DNA of 64,000 nt from Takakia lepidozioides (Eukaryota > Streptophyta > Takakiopsida > Takakiales > Takakiaceae), in assembly GCA_030704615.1 (NCBI GenBank), contig CM060733.1, forward strand, positions 58,216,001 to 58,280,000. The letters are read 5' to 3'. Both the position numbers and the translations under genes were made by a program. Below, in pieces: positions 11,036-24,116 of the stretch. Position 1 is the first letter of the stretch. Each line of letters opens with the position of its first letter. The notes under the pieces were generated by a model. The model made no database searches, had not been told where the DNA came from, and was given only the letters and a program-made list of their open reading frames with translations.

Positions 11036-14000
11036 CACTTATACACATTGCCAACTCGGTGAACCATGGTCAAGCCTAGGATTTTGGACTTTGCCCGGTC
11101 CAAGCTATCTGGAGTTCGCCCAACAATTCTAATCTGCAATCGCCTCACTATTAGCTCTCTGAGGTACTTACTAGGTGGCCCCAATTTAGGTCTCACCATC
11201 AAAATTAACCAGTTCCCCTGCTGCCACAAAACAGATACTACGGGGATCATGAGCAGCTTTCACAAAACTGGTGAGTTTTTGTCAATCTCCTGCTAGCCAG
11301 AAGGACACTGGCTGGAGGCAGTATAATTTGTCGGGCCTCCGAGACCTGTTGGAGCTACAGGCTCCTGCATGAAGGTAGTCATTTAGACATAATCTACATA
11401 AATGAATATTAAATTGGTTACTCAAGTTTTATCTCGGATTGTGGCTGCATGGCCACCATGGTAACCAGAGATATCTGAAAGTAATTTTTTCTTATGGTCA
11501 CCAGAATGCTCTAATCACATTCCTCCCGACAGTTGTCATGCTCTCATCAACCAAAGACACCACTAGAAACAGGAACTCACCTGTGTCTTATACGAATGAC
11601 CTATGGTCACTTATGGCTTGTTTTAGATATCAATCTCCTCCCAATTTTTATCTTGGGCTTTGAAGCCCTCATTTCACACATTTCACGTTGCAATGTCCCA
11701 CACTCATGGCCCACTGACCACTACATAGTGCTAGGTCACTGGGCTATTTGTTAGAAGCTTTCAGAACATAGAAAGAGGATGTGAAGTCGATTCTATGAGC
11801 CCCTTTCAAAGTAAACCGTGTGAATATGCAGACAAATAGTCTTTCCCCTTACTCTACAACCAGGTTAGATGGCTTACAGAGCCATCATCGCAAACATCAA
11901 TAGAGCTGACACCGGAGGACTCAATGAGGCTTTTGATAGTCTTGCCTCCTGCGCCAATCACTAAATTCAGTTTGTCCACATTTATCTGTACCCATCCCCA
12001 ACCACACCCACATCAGCCCGTCTCATAAAGTTTCTTTGAGGTCCCTTGACTGTAGAATGTGTCTGTCAATGTGTGTCTTAATGTTCATTTTGGCAAAAAA
12101 GAGGCCAAACAGCCATACACAAACCCACACTCATTCATGGCAATGGAACTGATATTCATGGCACTGGTTCTCCATGAGCCAGCTTCTCTCACTTTCTATC
12201 AATCCCTCCTACACCTTTCATCTACCAGGGCATCTATGTGGTGCTCATAATGCTGTATGTACTCTGTGCAATGAAGTGACTGAAAAAATAGACTGGCAAC
12301 CATGCAAGAATATCAGGCCAGTGGTTAACTGTGGCACACTTTGGTGCTTCCAGGTTCAGTTGTACATAGCTCCTTATGAAAAGGAAGAATCCAGATAGAC
12401 CAGAAAAAGGACGCTGCGACGGGTGAGGAGCTCCAGAGCATCATCACTGACCCAGTCTTCTCATTTTTCTGAAGATTAGAAGGTACCCTGTGCAATAGTC
12501 ATCTATTCTTTACCAATCATTCTCAGAAACTAGGCCTTTGATACTTTCAACAGGGGGTTGAAGACAAAGTGTGGGCTGACCTTCAACAGCGCAATAAGTG
12601 GAGCATGCTTGGACAGAGTTCTGGCTGGTGCAGGCGTGCTCTTCATCATCTCACCTACATCACAGGGATGTGGACATTAGACCTTTCTGTCGTAATCTTG
12701 TGGCCATGTACCCCGTACCCCAATTTGGAGAGAGCCACAACGTAGGAGAGGGGGGACTGGGATGAGACAGTAGAAGAGCAGAATGGATGCCATAACCATC
12801 CCAAAACTCCAGTTAAGGGGCTTAAAGCGTTTCTAACATTGATTACCTTCTCAAATGGACTTACTGATGGAACACCTAAAAAGCCAATGTGGCAAGCCTT
12901 GCACTTGCTGTTGTATTATTTGTGCGATCTCAGAAAGTGGTTGGACCCACAACAACAGTCTCTGCACAATTAAGATTCCAATGTGAAGATATGGATAAGA
13001 GGCCCCTTTTGAGCTTACCCAGGATATGGCGTCGCCCAGTGTTTGCTTGAAGTAAGGCCTTTTCCATTACTGGGATTGTGATGCCCTCCACCTGATCTCT
13101 CCTTCACACAAATTCATTTGTCAGCATGTTTTAAAAGAGGAGAATCGAAGAAGGGGGACAAGCATGCACCGAGTAAAGAGTAAAAAGGAGGAGTGATATA
13201 CAGAAGGCTAGTTCATTGGCGAGATAGAGTGGAATATCATTTTTAAGGGTCTAAAAACAGGGAGATGTACTCATTATCTTGACGTAGCTTTGCAGCCATA
13301 AACTCTTGGGCCTGTTTAGAGGAGCAGAAAGGAGGGGACCACTACAATCACAGAAGGCTTACCGATCAGGAAAAAACTAACATCCACAGCAAGATAGAAG
13401 GGGATAGGGACCCAAAAGTTCCAACTTATAACAGACTTCAAAGCAGACCAAAATAAAGATTATATCCATGGAGCAGAAACGGAGAGAGCACACATATTGA
13501 TAACATCCAGTACAAGACTCTGGGACCAAAAGAAATTTCCAAATAAAAGTGAAGAGAGCAAGAAGAAAGAAAGGAACCTCATAACCTCTACAGAAAGCTC
13601 AATGAGTTTATGGATAGAGCAAGTAGAACAGAAAGGGAAGTGGAGCCCCCAACTACCACAGAAACAACTGAAATCTCAATGTTGCAAGAAGAGGGAGTGA
13701 AATAGCACTGAGAGGTTGTGGTATGTATTTCGTGAAGGGCTACTTGTTCCCATGGGACTTCCTTTGTGGGGTTTGTGAGGGGAAGTGATGCAACTGACCA
13801 TTTCAGCTGTAGGTCGGTTATGATGTACATGCCAAGTCCCCCAAAATAGTCATCCTCCCAACCCCAGAAAGATAGAGGAAGGAAAAAAAAATTCATTACA
13901 GGCAGATATGGAGAGACAAGTATAACACAGAGAAACCGAAACAGAGGGGAATCCAATTCAATGCCAACTGACCACTATCAGCATTGGGTTCAAAATGACG

Positions 14001-17000
14001 TAAGGCATGCCAGTTATGAAAGGATTCGCTGACCTTTATGTCCATTTGGAAAGCAGTTACGCTAGCCTCATTTCCAGCAACCTGCACCCATTAGCAAAAC
14101 ATTGACAAAACATAGAAAAACGTGCCGTTGTAAACACACCTACTGAGAAAGTGCAAAATATGTTTTGAAACCTGCTATAAGGTGTGGATGGATAGTTTGA
14201 GATGATCAGGAGACACATAAGAGTCTGCCAGATGTAGTCATGAGTTTGAAGCTAAGCCGCAAGGCCTTGCAGCAATTGACCTGTAAATCCCCCCCGCCCA
14301 TTTGGGTAGCTAATTAAGGCTGCCATAGCTCTCCGATGACCAGTGACATCCAATGTCCAAGACTTCAGCACAGATGCCATATTCATAAAAAATGGAGTCG
14401 TAGAAGATTGATCACTCTGGTGCATTATAAAATGTATATCCTAGTTATCATCAAATTATTCTTGTGGAACATCACGAACACCAATCACTGGGCAATAATG
14501 TTGATGGACTACACATAAGGGCCTTTCTGGTGCATCTTGGCCATCTTACATTCCTTGACTTTCATTGTCCTAGATCCTTTCACCAGTCCAGTGATTGAGT
14601 TAGAATCCAATGGTATCCTACACACTTGGACCCGCTGGCAACCACTGAAACATTTATGCAATGGTTAGACGGTAAAAAATCTCTTCAACAACATACCAGA
14701 ATCGACATGGTCCAGCAGTGGTGGTGACATATAACAAGGATATGATGGGACTCCCTACTACTACAGACACTCAAGAGGAGCTGCACATCTGTACCCTACT
14801 TAAACATACATGTATGTGTGTGATATAATGTTTGCATAATCAGACAGTTGGATTCAGACCTTGAAATCCATGTCGCCGAGAGCATCTTCGGATCCAAGAA
14901 TGTCACTAAGGATGAGTGGCTCCCCATCTCCTCCACAATCCTTTGTATTTAAAATTAATCCCATGGCAACTCCAGCCACTGCTCCTTTGAGAGGAACACC
15001 GGCATCCAACATAGCTAAGCAGCCGGCGCAGACAGAAGCCATACTGTACACCATCACAATCAACTATAAATTGACATCTGTTTTACAATTGTTTACTTGA
15101 GGGAGCCATCCCACCTTCAATACTGCAAGAATCAAGTTCCAGTCATAGCTCTACGAAGAGGTCCTGACTGTTGTGGAGTCTCTCATCTACTCATCATGCA
15201 GGAAACAACTTGACGGGGTCGTAGATTGAACCTGGATGACCCATTGCTTTCAGTGATGGTACTCTCAACCCGAATTGTGTACGGAAATGTAGCCTCGTCT
15301 GGAAGAAATGGCTCAAGTGCCCTCTCTGCCAAAGTGCCATGTCCAATTTCTCGTCTACTTGGTGCACCAATCCTGCCTGTCTCGCCCACAGATGATGGTG
15401 GGAACGAATACTGCAACATCCATCCATCAACTATTCAATCTAGAAGTGCGATTGGCAATGTCACATCTTTGGTGGATCTGGGACTACAGCAGCAGTACTA
15501 GAATAAGCATCATGATTTTGAGCATGATATCCATAACAGCCCTTCCATCAACTCTTCATTTCCTGTAACCAGGCAAACGTTATTAATTTTTCTTTTCTTT
15601 CTTTATCCCATAGGCCCTACAGGCAGCCTAGGGATGTAATAAATTTCTATCTGTTTCCATGATTTGAAAGACTCCACAAGCTTAAAAAATTAGTTGCCCT
15701 TGCTACATTGGCCAAAAAGAAGAAGCTCCTTCTGCGGTCACTTGGTTGTCCTAATTTGATTCAATATCTTTGAAATGACCAATTGATTGTCATGCATAGT
15801 CGATAAAGTATCTTTCAGTGTCAACAATGTCCAATCCTCAATTCAGCCGTAAAAATGCACTATTAACCTGAAGGTAGAATCGTTTGATGTCCTCTTTGTT
15901 GGTGAGGTTGTCAAGTCGCTGACCCATGTCGTCCCCACCCAATGTGGCCACTGCTAATGCCTGCAGTGTAAACAGACACCAAAGCATAGATTACATATCA
16001 AATTACAGAAAATTATCGAAGAGTGACCAAAGCTTGTTTACAAACCACCCCTACTTACTGACACAGCTCCTTACCCCCTAATGCTAGAACAATTCTCATC
16101 TTAACAGAAAACCCATGCACCTTCAATTTGTTGGTTTGTACACTGAGGTGGTCCTGGTCCCAATTACCTGTGAACCCACTTGCAGCTAGTTTGCCTGCAT
16201 ATTGCAACCTCCTACTATGTTTCAATCAGATGTGAACGGTTGCTCATGCATCCTGGTAATTTGCAGATCATTCATGCAACATAAGGTTTAATGAGATTCG
16301 TCAGCTTTGCAAAATCTACGATGAGTTTCCTACCTTGGTGAGTGAAAAGCCTGTGCAGCCTTTCAGCAGGAAATGAAAATTGGAGAGCAAACCAATAGAG
16401 AGAGAAGTAAGAAAGGAACTTTATTTGAAAGCCAATGAGACAGACAAAGATAGCCCAGGCGAAGCAGGCAAGAGAGGGCAACCTGAGTCTCGCCGCGAGT
16501 AAAAAGCGCGCTGCCATGGGCTCGTGGAAGAAGACCACACAAACTCTCAATTTGTCGGATGTCGGTGACACCCCGACCATCACTTCTCACTCCTTTCTGA
16601 ATCCACACACAATCACATCCAGATTCAGAATCTCTCAATTCCCACTTTTGTTTTTTAGACACCACTCTAAAAGAGTGATGATATTCTTGCATCCATGGGA
16701 GCCAGCAGCTTACCTGCATTAGGCATTCCGTCTCCTAGAAATGAGGAGGGTTTTTGATATGCTCATTTGGTTTTCTCTCACAGTTTGACTGTGTCCCAAT
16801 AGTCCTTTGGGACTCCTGAAAGTTTTTCTTTTTCCTCCCTTCTCTCTCGTTCTCTCTATTCCGCGGAACTCGAGAGAAGTCTTCCACTTTGAGGATCAGA
16901 AGTACTTGGCAGATTACCTGCACAAGGCCTTCACCCTTAGACAATCCCTCGAGCAATAGTTTTATTTTTGGCTCTGGTTTTGTTTCCTCTCTCATGTTTA

Positions 17001-20000
17001 TTTCCATTTTGTCCCATAAGCTCTATGAGATTTCCACGGACGTTATAAAGTACCATTTCATTTCATTTCATTACTCTGTCACTGTGCACAATAAAGCTCC
17101 TTCTGTCTTGTGTCTTTCTCTTGTAGAAATTTGAAACTACTTTCTAGATCTCCATCAATTTGGTCACACACACAAACACCCTTCTACCCTGTTCAACCAA
17201 CATACAAGCCCTGATTGCATCTCTTTATCCCTAGGATGGAAGTGCCAGGAACATCATGTCAAAGAATGGAGAAGTAGAGAAAATAATTCAAAGCAACAAA
17301 GTAGGACTTAACAGATGGAAAAATTACTTGGCCTTGAAAGAATAACATACTAAGAACTAGAATATGATGGGGTGGAGGTAGCATCCACCTCAACCACCAG
17401 CCTCCGGAGGACATTTGAAGAAACTTCCTTGAAGATCATTTTCACATCAACTGGGTCAAAGAGCTTCAGAAAGACCACCACCAGAGTACGAATAACAGGG
17501 AGATTAGTACCAGACATGACGGATTGAAATGACAAGGACAAAACAAATACTTTAACCATGGGGCAACACGGAGTAGCAATGCTGTTCCTCCCAGCCAATC
17601 TTAACTGAATGATGCCATCCAGAGGAGGAGTTTATAGTGCCTCCTTAACCCATCAAGGATACAGCCTCCTGCACGAGGTGGAGGATTTTTAAGAGCCACC
17701 AATGGTCAACGTGGCATTTGCGATGTACTATTCTGTCACCTTCAGATTCAGAACCTCCTGAATATCCAAATATAGCAATCCAGTTCCCTCCACTTGGGAC
17801 TATGGACCACATACCTTAACCCCCAGCCTGTGAGGTTTCAATCTACAGCACTTCCACTACTGTCACCACTCACCACTGACCTATGAATTAGCAGCTGGCT
17901 CATGCAAGTTTGACAGAAATGCACTGATTCTTGATTTGGAAATTTCTGCACCAGGCATCACCTTCTCTTCTGGCTCTATCTGGACGTGGCACTTCTTGAC
18001 CATTAGGATTGTCAAATTCCATCTAATCAAACACACCTCATTACACAAATACCATAAGCCTGATTAATCAACTACTGTCTCAATTGAAGTCCTAAACTGT
18101 ACTTTCTCATTTGACTTCTGATGAAAAGAACCTCTAATTCAGTTCTCAATGGTGTGAGTACAATTTCAAAAGACTCATGTTAGAATGGATGACTCCTAGA
18201 ATGAAGATTTAGATTTAGTCCAGCCAGACATACAGGGGATCGAAGTAAGAAAAAAACACTTACACAAACACTATCCCCAATTCTCCTAGGCATTATATAT
18301 CACACTTTATGCAGCTCTCAAGTTGTCCAAGAATTCTTCCGATTGGCAGTTCTTTGAAGAACAGCAACCAATCATACCTGAGTGATTGGTTTTCGAGGAA
18401 CGGGTTTGACATGGATGTCACTTTCATCCACCAGTCCCTCATCATCGATTAACTCCTCTTCTTCTTCCCATGGCTCCACCTCTGCCTCTTGGGGCAGCTT
18501 GGCTTGGGCAGCTTGTGCATCACGCACTCCTTCCTCAGTCAAAGCCGCCAGCACTCTTTCTTCCAATGCCGCAATTGAAAGTCCCCGTGACTGTTTGCTA
18601 CTTATCCGCAATGCTTTCTCCAGGTCGTTCCCCACCAGCTCCTAGAGGACAAAAGGAAAACCAAGGAACAGAGGCAGAGAGATATAAGGCAGTGGGAAGC
18701 TCTTGTTGGGAAATGGGGAGAAGATAACATAGAAAGAAAGAAACTTCTTAACGTCCACAGGAAGCTCAAAGAGAGAGACGGGCACGGTTTTGAAAGGATG
18801 GAGTCTATAGCCTAGAGACACACTAAGAGCCCACCTCAATGTGCTGTCTTATCACAGCTGGAGGTAGTTCAATGGCTTTGAGATTCTTGGGCTTTCCCAC
18901 CATCTCCGCCAGCCTCTGCAGCTCCTGACATATTGTTGCCACTGCTGCCTACAGAAACCCAAACATGTCCGCCCTCAGTCTCAGGGTGCTATTAGAATGG
19001 ATACTGTCATCTGTCTGTGTGCTCCTCTTAAACCCCCATACCACACCACATACATCAACCCAAGCCAAGGTTAAGAAAAAAGACTTACCTGGCCAACTTC
19101 AACTGCTTGTAGCAGCTCCTTCTCTGTTAGAAAATCGCAATAGCCCTGCGCACATCATGCAATACTGATGTATACTCAGTTCTTCAGAACATTCCCTACA
19201 TGAAAATAAAAATGAAGGGAAAAACATTGAACCACAAAAATTATATCTTCATTTACTCAGACCAGTCCCAACAGTGAATGAAAGCTTGCATATGTAGAAG
19301 TGATGAGAGAAGGTATCTTAGACACGGTATGAAGAGGGAGAGAGATATGCTATTGATAGATTTGTTCTTTGTCCAACATCTGATTTCTCATCATCCTCCA
19401 TAACTTATGTGGTGCACATATTACTGATACAACTGTGCACATTGATTTAGTGTGGGGAACTTACCTCGATCATCAAAACAGCATCTGCCGTACCAGCCAT
19501 GATCATGTCCAGCGTTGATCTACCCATCTCCTCAGTTGTTGGATTTACCACAAACTGACCATCTATCAAGCCCACGCGCACGCCTGCCACTGGCTTTGAC
19601 ATGGGGATGTCTGAGATAGCACTAATATGACAAACAGGAAGAAATAAATACCTCAATTGTACAGACCGTAGCACTCAGTTGCAGATGAGCACCAACTAAG
19701 GCATTCTGGAAGAGAAAAATGGTGCTGACAGTAGGAGGCAGCAATTTTTAGTGCACCCCTGACCCTTCAGACTTTTGAAGACATTGGCTGCTCCTAAAAC
19801 AGCACTTACAAAGCTACAACACAATTTTGTTACCAGATTCATCTGAAACACTTGGCAGCCCCTAGGTATGCAATTTGGTGAGTTCCTGCCTCAAGGTCAG
19901 CTGACCACATTGCCTAACCTCCGGCATTGGCCTTCAACCCAGGACCACCTACAGTGTGAACACATAGCGCCCCCATTACTGACTATCTGTTGAGATCTTG

Positions 20001-22891
20001 GCGTCTTCAGTAAGTGCTACCCAAGGGACCACTGCTGGAGCTTCAGTGTCAAGACTCAGGAGCATTATAAGGTAACCTTCAAATAATGATATAACTCGAG
20101 GAGTGAAATAGGGCACTCACAGGGCAGCACCAGCAGAGGTAATAGCCAATGGTTCAGGAGAGTGCACACCATCATAGCTCAACACCTAACACGATGCCCA
20201 CAGATGCATAACCCATGCCAGAATGAGGAAGAAGGGAGTGTATGCAACTCTGGTATGTGCAAGCAACACACAGAGAGGATGGCAACCAATGGAGGAAAGG
20301 GTCAGATTGCTTAAAATCAATGGCAGTTGAACAAGCAGGGGAGGAGGGGAGGAAAAGAAACATATGAGAGCTTTAGGAGTTTACCCAGACTAGAATTTGA
20401 ATATCATGGTGGAATCCCTTGGTTATCATAGGCCTTACTGGCCTGTCTATCAACCTGCATACAAGTATCTGTTTCCAAATACCCAACTCTACAATGTTAA
20501 TTCTGTTGGGTCTTGTAGAAGTTCACAATGTGAAACAGAACACTTTCCTTGGTAATACTATAACTGGCATTTGGGCTGATGGTAGAAAACCAGTTAACTC
20601 ATTCAAAAGATTTAAGTTAGGGATCTTCCTGCTTGTAGACAAATGTGACCCACCCCAACCATCATCCTGCCAACATTCTTTGCCGGATTGGACAATTGAT
20701 GTCCTGAAGTTTGGGTCACCAAATGCAACCCTGGCACTCCAGGCTCCTGCCAGTTGCTAAAAAGATCTGTCCTTACATACCCAAGTAATCTTGCCAATGA
20801 CAACAGACAGACTTGGATGGAGAGCACCTATCCTACCTCATTGTCTCGGGCCCTTCCTTCCCTCTTGATGAAGCCGCCACTGTAGATGCAAGTTCATAAC
20901 CCTAGTAAGTTGATCCTAGAAGACATGAAAATGTTTGCAAACTAATTTAACCGCTACTGTACTTGTCAACTCTATTCATTTATGTCCATAGCAACCTCTT
21001 AATCTGCACATTGCTGCCTGCTACTTGATTGATCAAGTGGCTGGAGTTTTAGTAGTAAAGCTGTGCTGCTGTTGTTACTGTCAAGTGTAATACCATGGTT
21101 GTATTCCTGTCATGCCTTCCTTGGCCCTCAAGGTCATCTTTCTGTTGATAACCCACTAGAAGAAAGCACAGTCCTGACATCATTGGCTTTGGAGAGCTTT
21201 CGAAGTTCAGGGATCATATCATGAAGGAACCATGGCCAGAAGGCTAAGCCACCTATGTAGTGGAACTCAATATAGTTATGTGTATTGTCTGCTGCTGGTG
21301 GCTTCTCGAAAGATGTTACTTTCCCTACTTGACGGACAGATCTCTCTCACCTAAGCCTGAAAACGACCAGATCAGAACAGAGCCAAACCTTGTTCTTCCA
21401 GCGGCAGAAAAGCGTTCCTGATAGTTGACAGTGAGAGGAATGAAGTCTGATGGTTCACTTCGATCTGATGATGCACAAACAGTTGTATACAGCATCTGCT
21501 CAACAACAGTAACAACAATAAATCCAAAATTAGACCACATACATCCACACCCCTAGGCATACCTCAATCAATTATGCAAAAATCTAGGACCCAAGAACCT
21601 GCCCAGGCATTTGAGTTACATTCATACTACAACAGTCATGGCCATTCTAGGGTTTAAGGATAAACCCTGCGCTTACCGTCTCTCCATCAGTGATGGTGAC
21701 AGCTCCATTCGCTTGTCTTCCTATAAGCCCAGTCTCCACCACTATCTGCACAATCAGCCATGCCCAACCTCACAAGAATTACTCAGAGGACATGACCTTG
21801 GGTTTATGGAGTGGAAAACCCATGTTGTACTTACTCCAACCAGGGCAGGTAAACAGCACCAGACTCAGCAACATAAAGGACAGACAAGGCTGGATTTTCA
21901 CATAAGGCAGCTTTTACAAATGGTATCATTCACTCTAAACCCACAAACGACTTACAAGAAAGCAGTAACCCGAGTTAAATTCGCCAAATGATGCAAAGGC
22001 CTACAACTACAGCCAATTTCTTCCTGGGGTCTAGCTATACAAAAACTGCCCTATTGATGACTGTACTGTTCTAACTCATTCAAAACCTTTTGACTTTTTC
22101 AGAAAAATGAGAACAGCCAATCTAAGTACCTAAGAAGAGATGTATCCTACCTGTCGATTGCCAACTGGAATGGTTATCGAAACTGGATTCAGCAGTGGGC
22201 GTGCGATGTTCTCCACTTTGGCTGCCACTTCAGCTGCCGTGGGTGGGGTCGAATTTGAAGGCTGAACAGGTGGAGCAGATGCAGGGGATCTTTTTTTCCT
22301 TGTTGTTTTTGCCGGACCTCTGGTCTTTTTCACAACAACTGCAGGCGACTCTTTCTCCGACCTGATGCCAAGAAACCCCAACACTCAAACACGACTGCAG
22401 GGTCGGAGCTTTGATTCCGAGGGGCAGTAGAGGCGAGAGAGCCGGTCCTGAGAGAGAAGGTTGGAGAGGAATTTTTTTTACTCCATTACATTCTTCTGGG
22501 AGTTATATCAACACATAATTTTGAGACGTAAATAATACTAGTGGCAAATTACTTGTATACTAGTATGTTGGAAGCATGCTAAAATCTTTCCAAAAGAGTT
22601 AAATTCCTACAGCTGTAATGAGTTTCGTTCATCGAAGTCCCCCAAAATTCAACTTGGTGTCATGCAACACAGCTCAGCATTGATTATACCAATAACAGAG
22701 GACTGGCTTATAACACACCTGGACTCCTCCTCCTTGCATGCGATAAAAAGAGACTGTGCGTTAAGATGGAAAATACGCGGCGATTCTGATTGTGCTAACA
22801 CAATGCGATTCGAGGAGACAGCAGGAGATAGAGAGAGCCCGCGAGGAGCAAGAAAATGGGGAGCCTGCAGCACCCCCTGGCAGCTCCACAT
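9316..22891 (-). CDS. PNP: Polyribonucleotide nucleotidyltransferase (PNPase), probably chloroplastic
   Basis: 3'-5' phosphorolytic exoribonuclease and polyadenylating enzyme of organelle RNA. Twenty-five exons (minus, 5' to 3'): 22891-22719, 22361-22151, 21745-21677, 21495-21389, 20879-20837, 20468-20385, 20185-20121, 19621-19465, 19145-19089, 18948-18835, 18641-18378, 17463-17389, 16596-16483, 15960-15868, 15410-15232, 15043-14860, 14081-14034, 13091-13019, 12654-12581, 11985-11878, 11133-11039, 10489-10426, 10120-10067, 9757-9716, 9477-9316. All introns are GT-AG and all phases join, giving 902 aa, the usual plant length. Order: Ser/Arg-rich transit-like N-terminus (1-57), RNase PH 1 (~118-350, with [17 protein letters not shown]), acidic helical linker, RNase PH 2 (~465-690), KH (GAGG at 739-742) and S1 (~792-868). 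The phosphate-binding SNGSSS (597-602) and the D655/D661/K663 equivalents of E. coli D486/D492/K494 are intact. The start is the first in-frame ATG, just after a (GA)n run. Plastid rather than mitochondrial targeting is inferred from similarity. Confidence 0.93.
11002..11032. repeat. (GA)n microsatellite in a PNPase intron
   Basis: A run of GA dinucleotides lies directly downstream (on the minus strand) of the PNPase exon ending at 11039. It is CT-rich in the transcript orientation. Confidence 0.9.
16921..17075 (+). mobile_element. Retroposon 3' end, copy 1 (in PNPase intron)
   Basis: About 150 bases closely matching 45288-45430. Both copies start near AGGCCTTCACCCTTAGACAA, share CCATTTTGTCCCATAAGCTCT and end in a short (ATTTC)n tail. 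A simple-repeat 3' tail and dispersed copies in the same orientation fit the 3' end of a SINE or LINE. It sits in the intron between the PNPase exons at 17389 and 16596, opposite in strand to the gene. Confidence 0.55.
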
Positions 22892-22912
22892 TGCTCTCTC
22901 TCTCTCTCTCTC
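22892..22912 (-). promoter_or_regulatory. (GA)n tract immediately upstream of the PNPase ATG
   Basis: On the coding strand a GAGAGA run stops a few bases before the start codon at 22891. It probably lies in the 5' leader or core promoter. GA/CT repeats near plant start sites are often bound by BBR/BPC-type GAGA-binding proteins. A role here is inferred. Confidence 0.5.
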
Positions 22913-23256
22913 CCTTGATTCTCCCTCCCCTCCTTTACCTATATCATACCCGCCTTGTGTCTCACACTTGCTTAACTCTTTCCTCGCCACTCTTTCATGC
23001 CAAGTCTACGCTATACCTCTGAAAATCCCCTCACAAGATGTAACACCATTCGGAAGAGAAACAGAGCAACAGCATCAGGAGCTCCAAATCTAGACAGGAA
23101 TACTAAGCTAGAAGGAGAGGCAGAAACCAGAGCTGAGAGGGCTACGGTGTCTGCGTCGTCTCTCTCTCTCGGGGTGGTGGATAAGGTTGGTGCATCCAAG
23201 CTTGGATGAAAATGCAACATACTCATCCGCATCCTGACTCTCGCACGTCCATAAAA

Positions 23257-23745
23257 CCAAATTCCGTTGGAACTTTGGAATAGACTTTTACTGAAATGCT
23301 CATCCCTGAGTCGAGGTTCTCTCTCTCAAAGCGGTTAGAGCTGAGATTACCTCCAAGGAGGTAATATACAATGCAGATAGGTAGCCTCCAGGGAGGTTGT
23401 TTCGTTGTTTCTTCCAAGACCTAATGGTGTTTTCCCTCCAGAGCGCTTCTTGTCTGGAAAACCTAGTGTGGTACGAAAACATTACCTGCACGGCGGTTAT
23501 TGTTTTAGGAAACCCAAATTCTGTTGGAATTGACTTTACTTTTGGTTCTCTCTCTCAAAGCGGCTAGAGCTGAACTTACTTCCAAGGAGGTAATCTACAA
23601 TGCAGATAGCCTCCCGGGAGGTTGTTTCGTTGTTTCTTCCAAGACCTAATGGTGTTTCCCCTCCAGAGCGCTTCTTGTCTGGAAAACCTGGTGTGGTAGG
23701 AAAAAATTACCTGCAAGGCGGTTATGTTTTAGGAAACCCTGCAGG
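23257..23745. repeat. Tandem duplication between PNPase and GDPD
   Basis: Two head-to-tail copies, offset by about 230-250 bp, share long blocks such as GGTTCTCTCTCTCAAAGCGG (23315 and 23544) and CTTCCAAGACCTAATGGTGT. Each copy carries short palindromes: ACCTCCAAGGAGGT or its variant, CCTCCAGGGAGG or CCTCCCGGGAGG, and ACCTGCACGGCGGT-like. The region lies between two divergent start codons (22891 minus, 24117 plus), so it probably contains one or both promoters or 5' leaders. Confidence 0.7.
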
Positions 23746-24116
23746 GAGACAGTCTACCTTGGTACTGGGAGGTTTGTCTGCAGAAGCAGGGAGATGAGAG
23801 ACAAGCAGAGCATTGGCAGCCAGGAGTTCATTACATGTCGTGAATTCAACTACAGCATTACACTCTGTGTTGCCACATTACATAGAGGAGAAACTGTTAA
23901 CGCAGCATGCAGCCTTGTGCCAAATCAGTATATTTCAATCAGGGTTTGGTAATTTGAAGAGTCTCTTTCCGAATACCATCTGCAGACAATTGGATGCACA
24001 GAGAGAGACGGTGCTCTGCTCTGATTACCTGCGAGGAGTTTCAGAGCATGTTTGTCAATCCAATTTCAGTTATATTCGTTTGCAACCCATGCGGGATGAT
24101 TTGAAAAGCGCACACG

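Noticed and set aside
10927-11250. Open frame running through a GA repeat, minus strand
   Set aside because: Only 11133-11039 is the PNPase exon; the low-complexity extension (SLSLSL) is intron read-through of the microsatellite.
22130-22384. PNPase start near 22384
   Set aside because: The first codon there is GTG, and the sequence at 22361 is a splice acceptor that joins in phase to an upstream exon with ATG at 22891.
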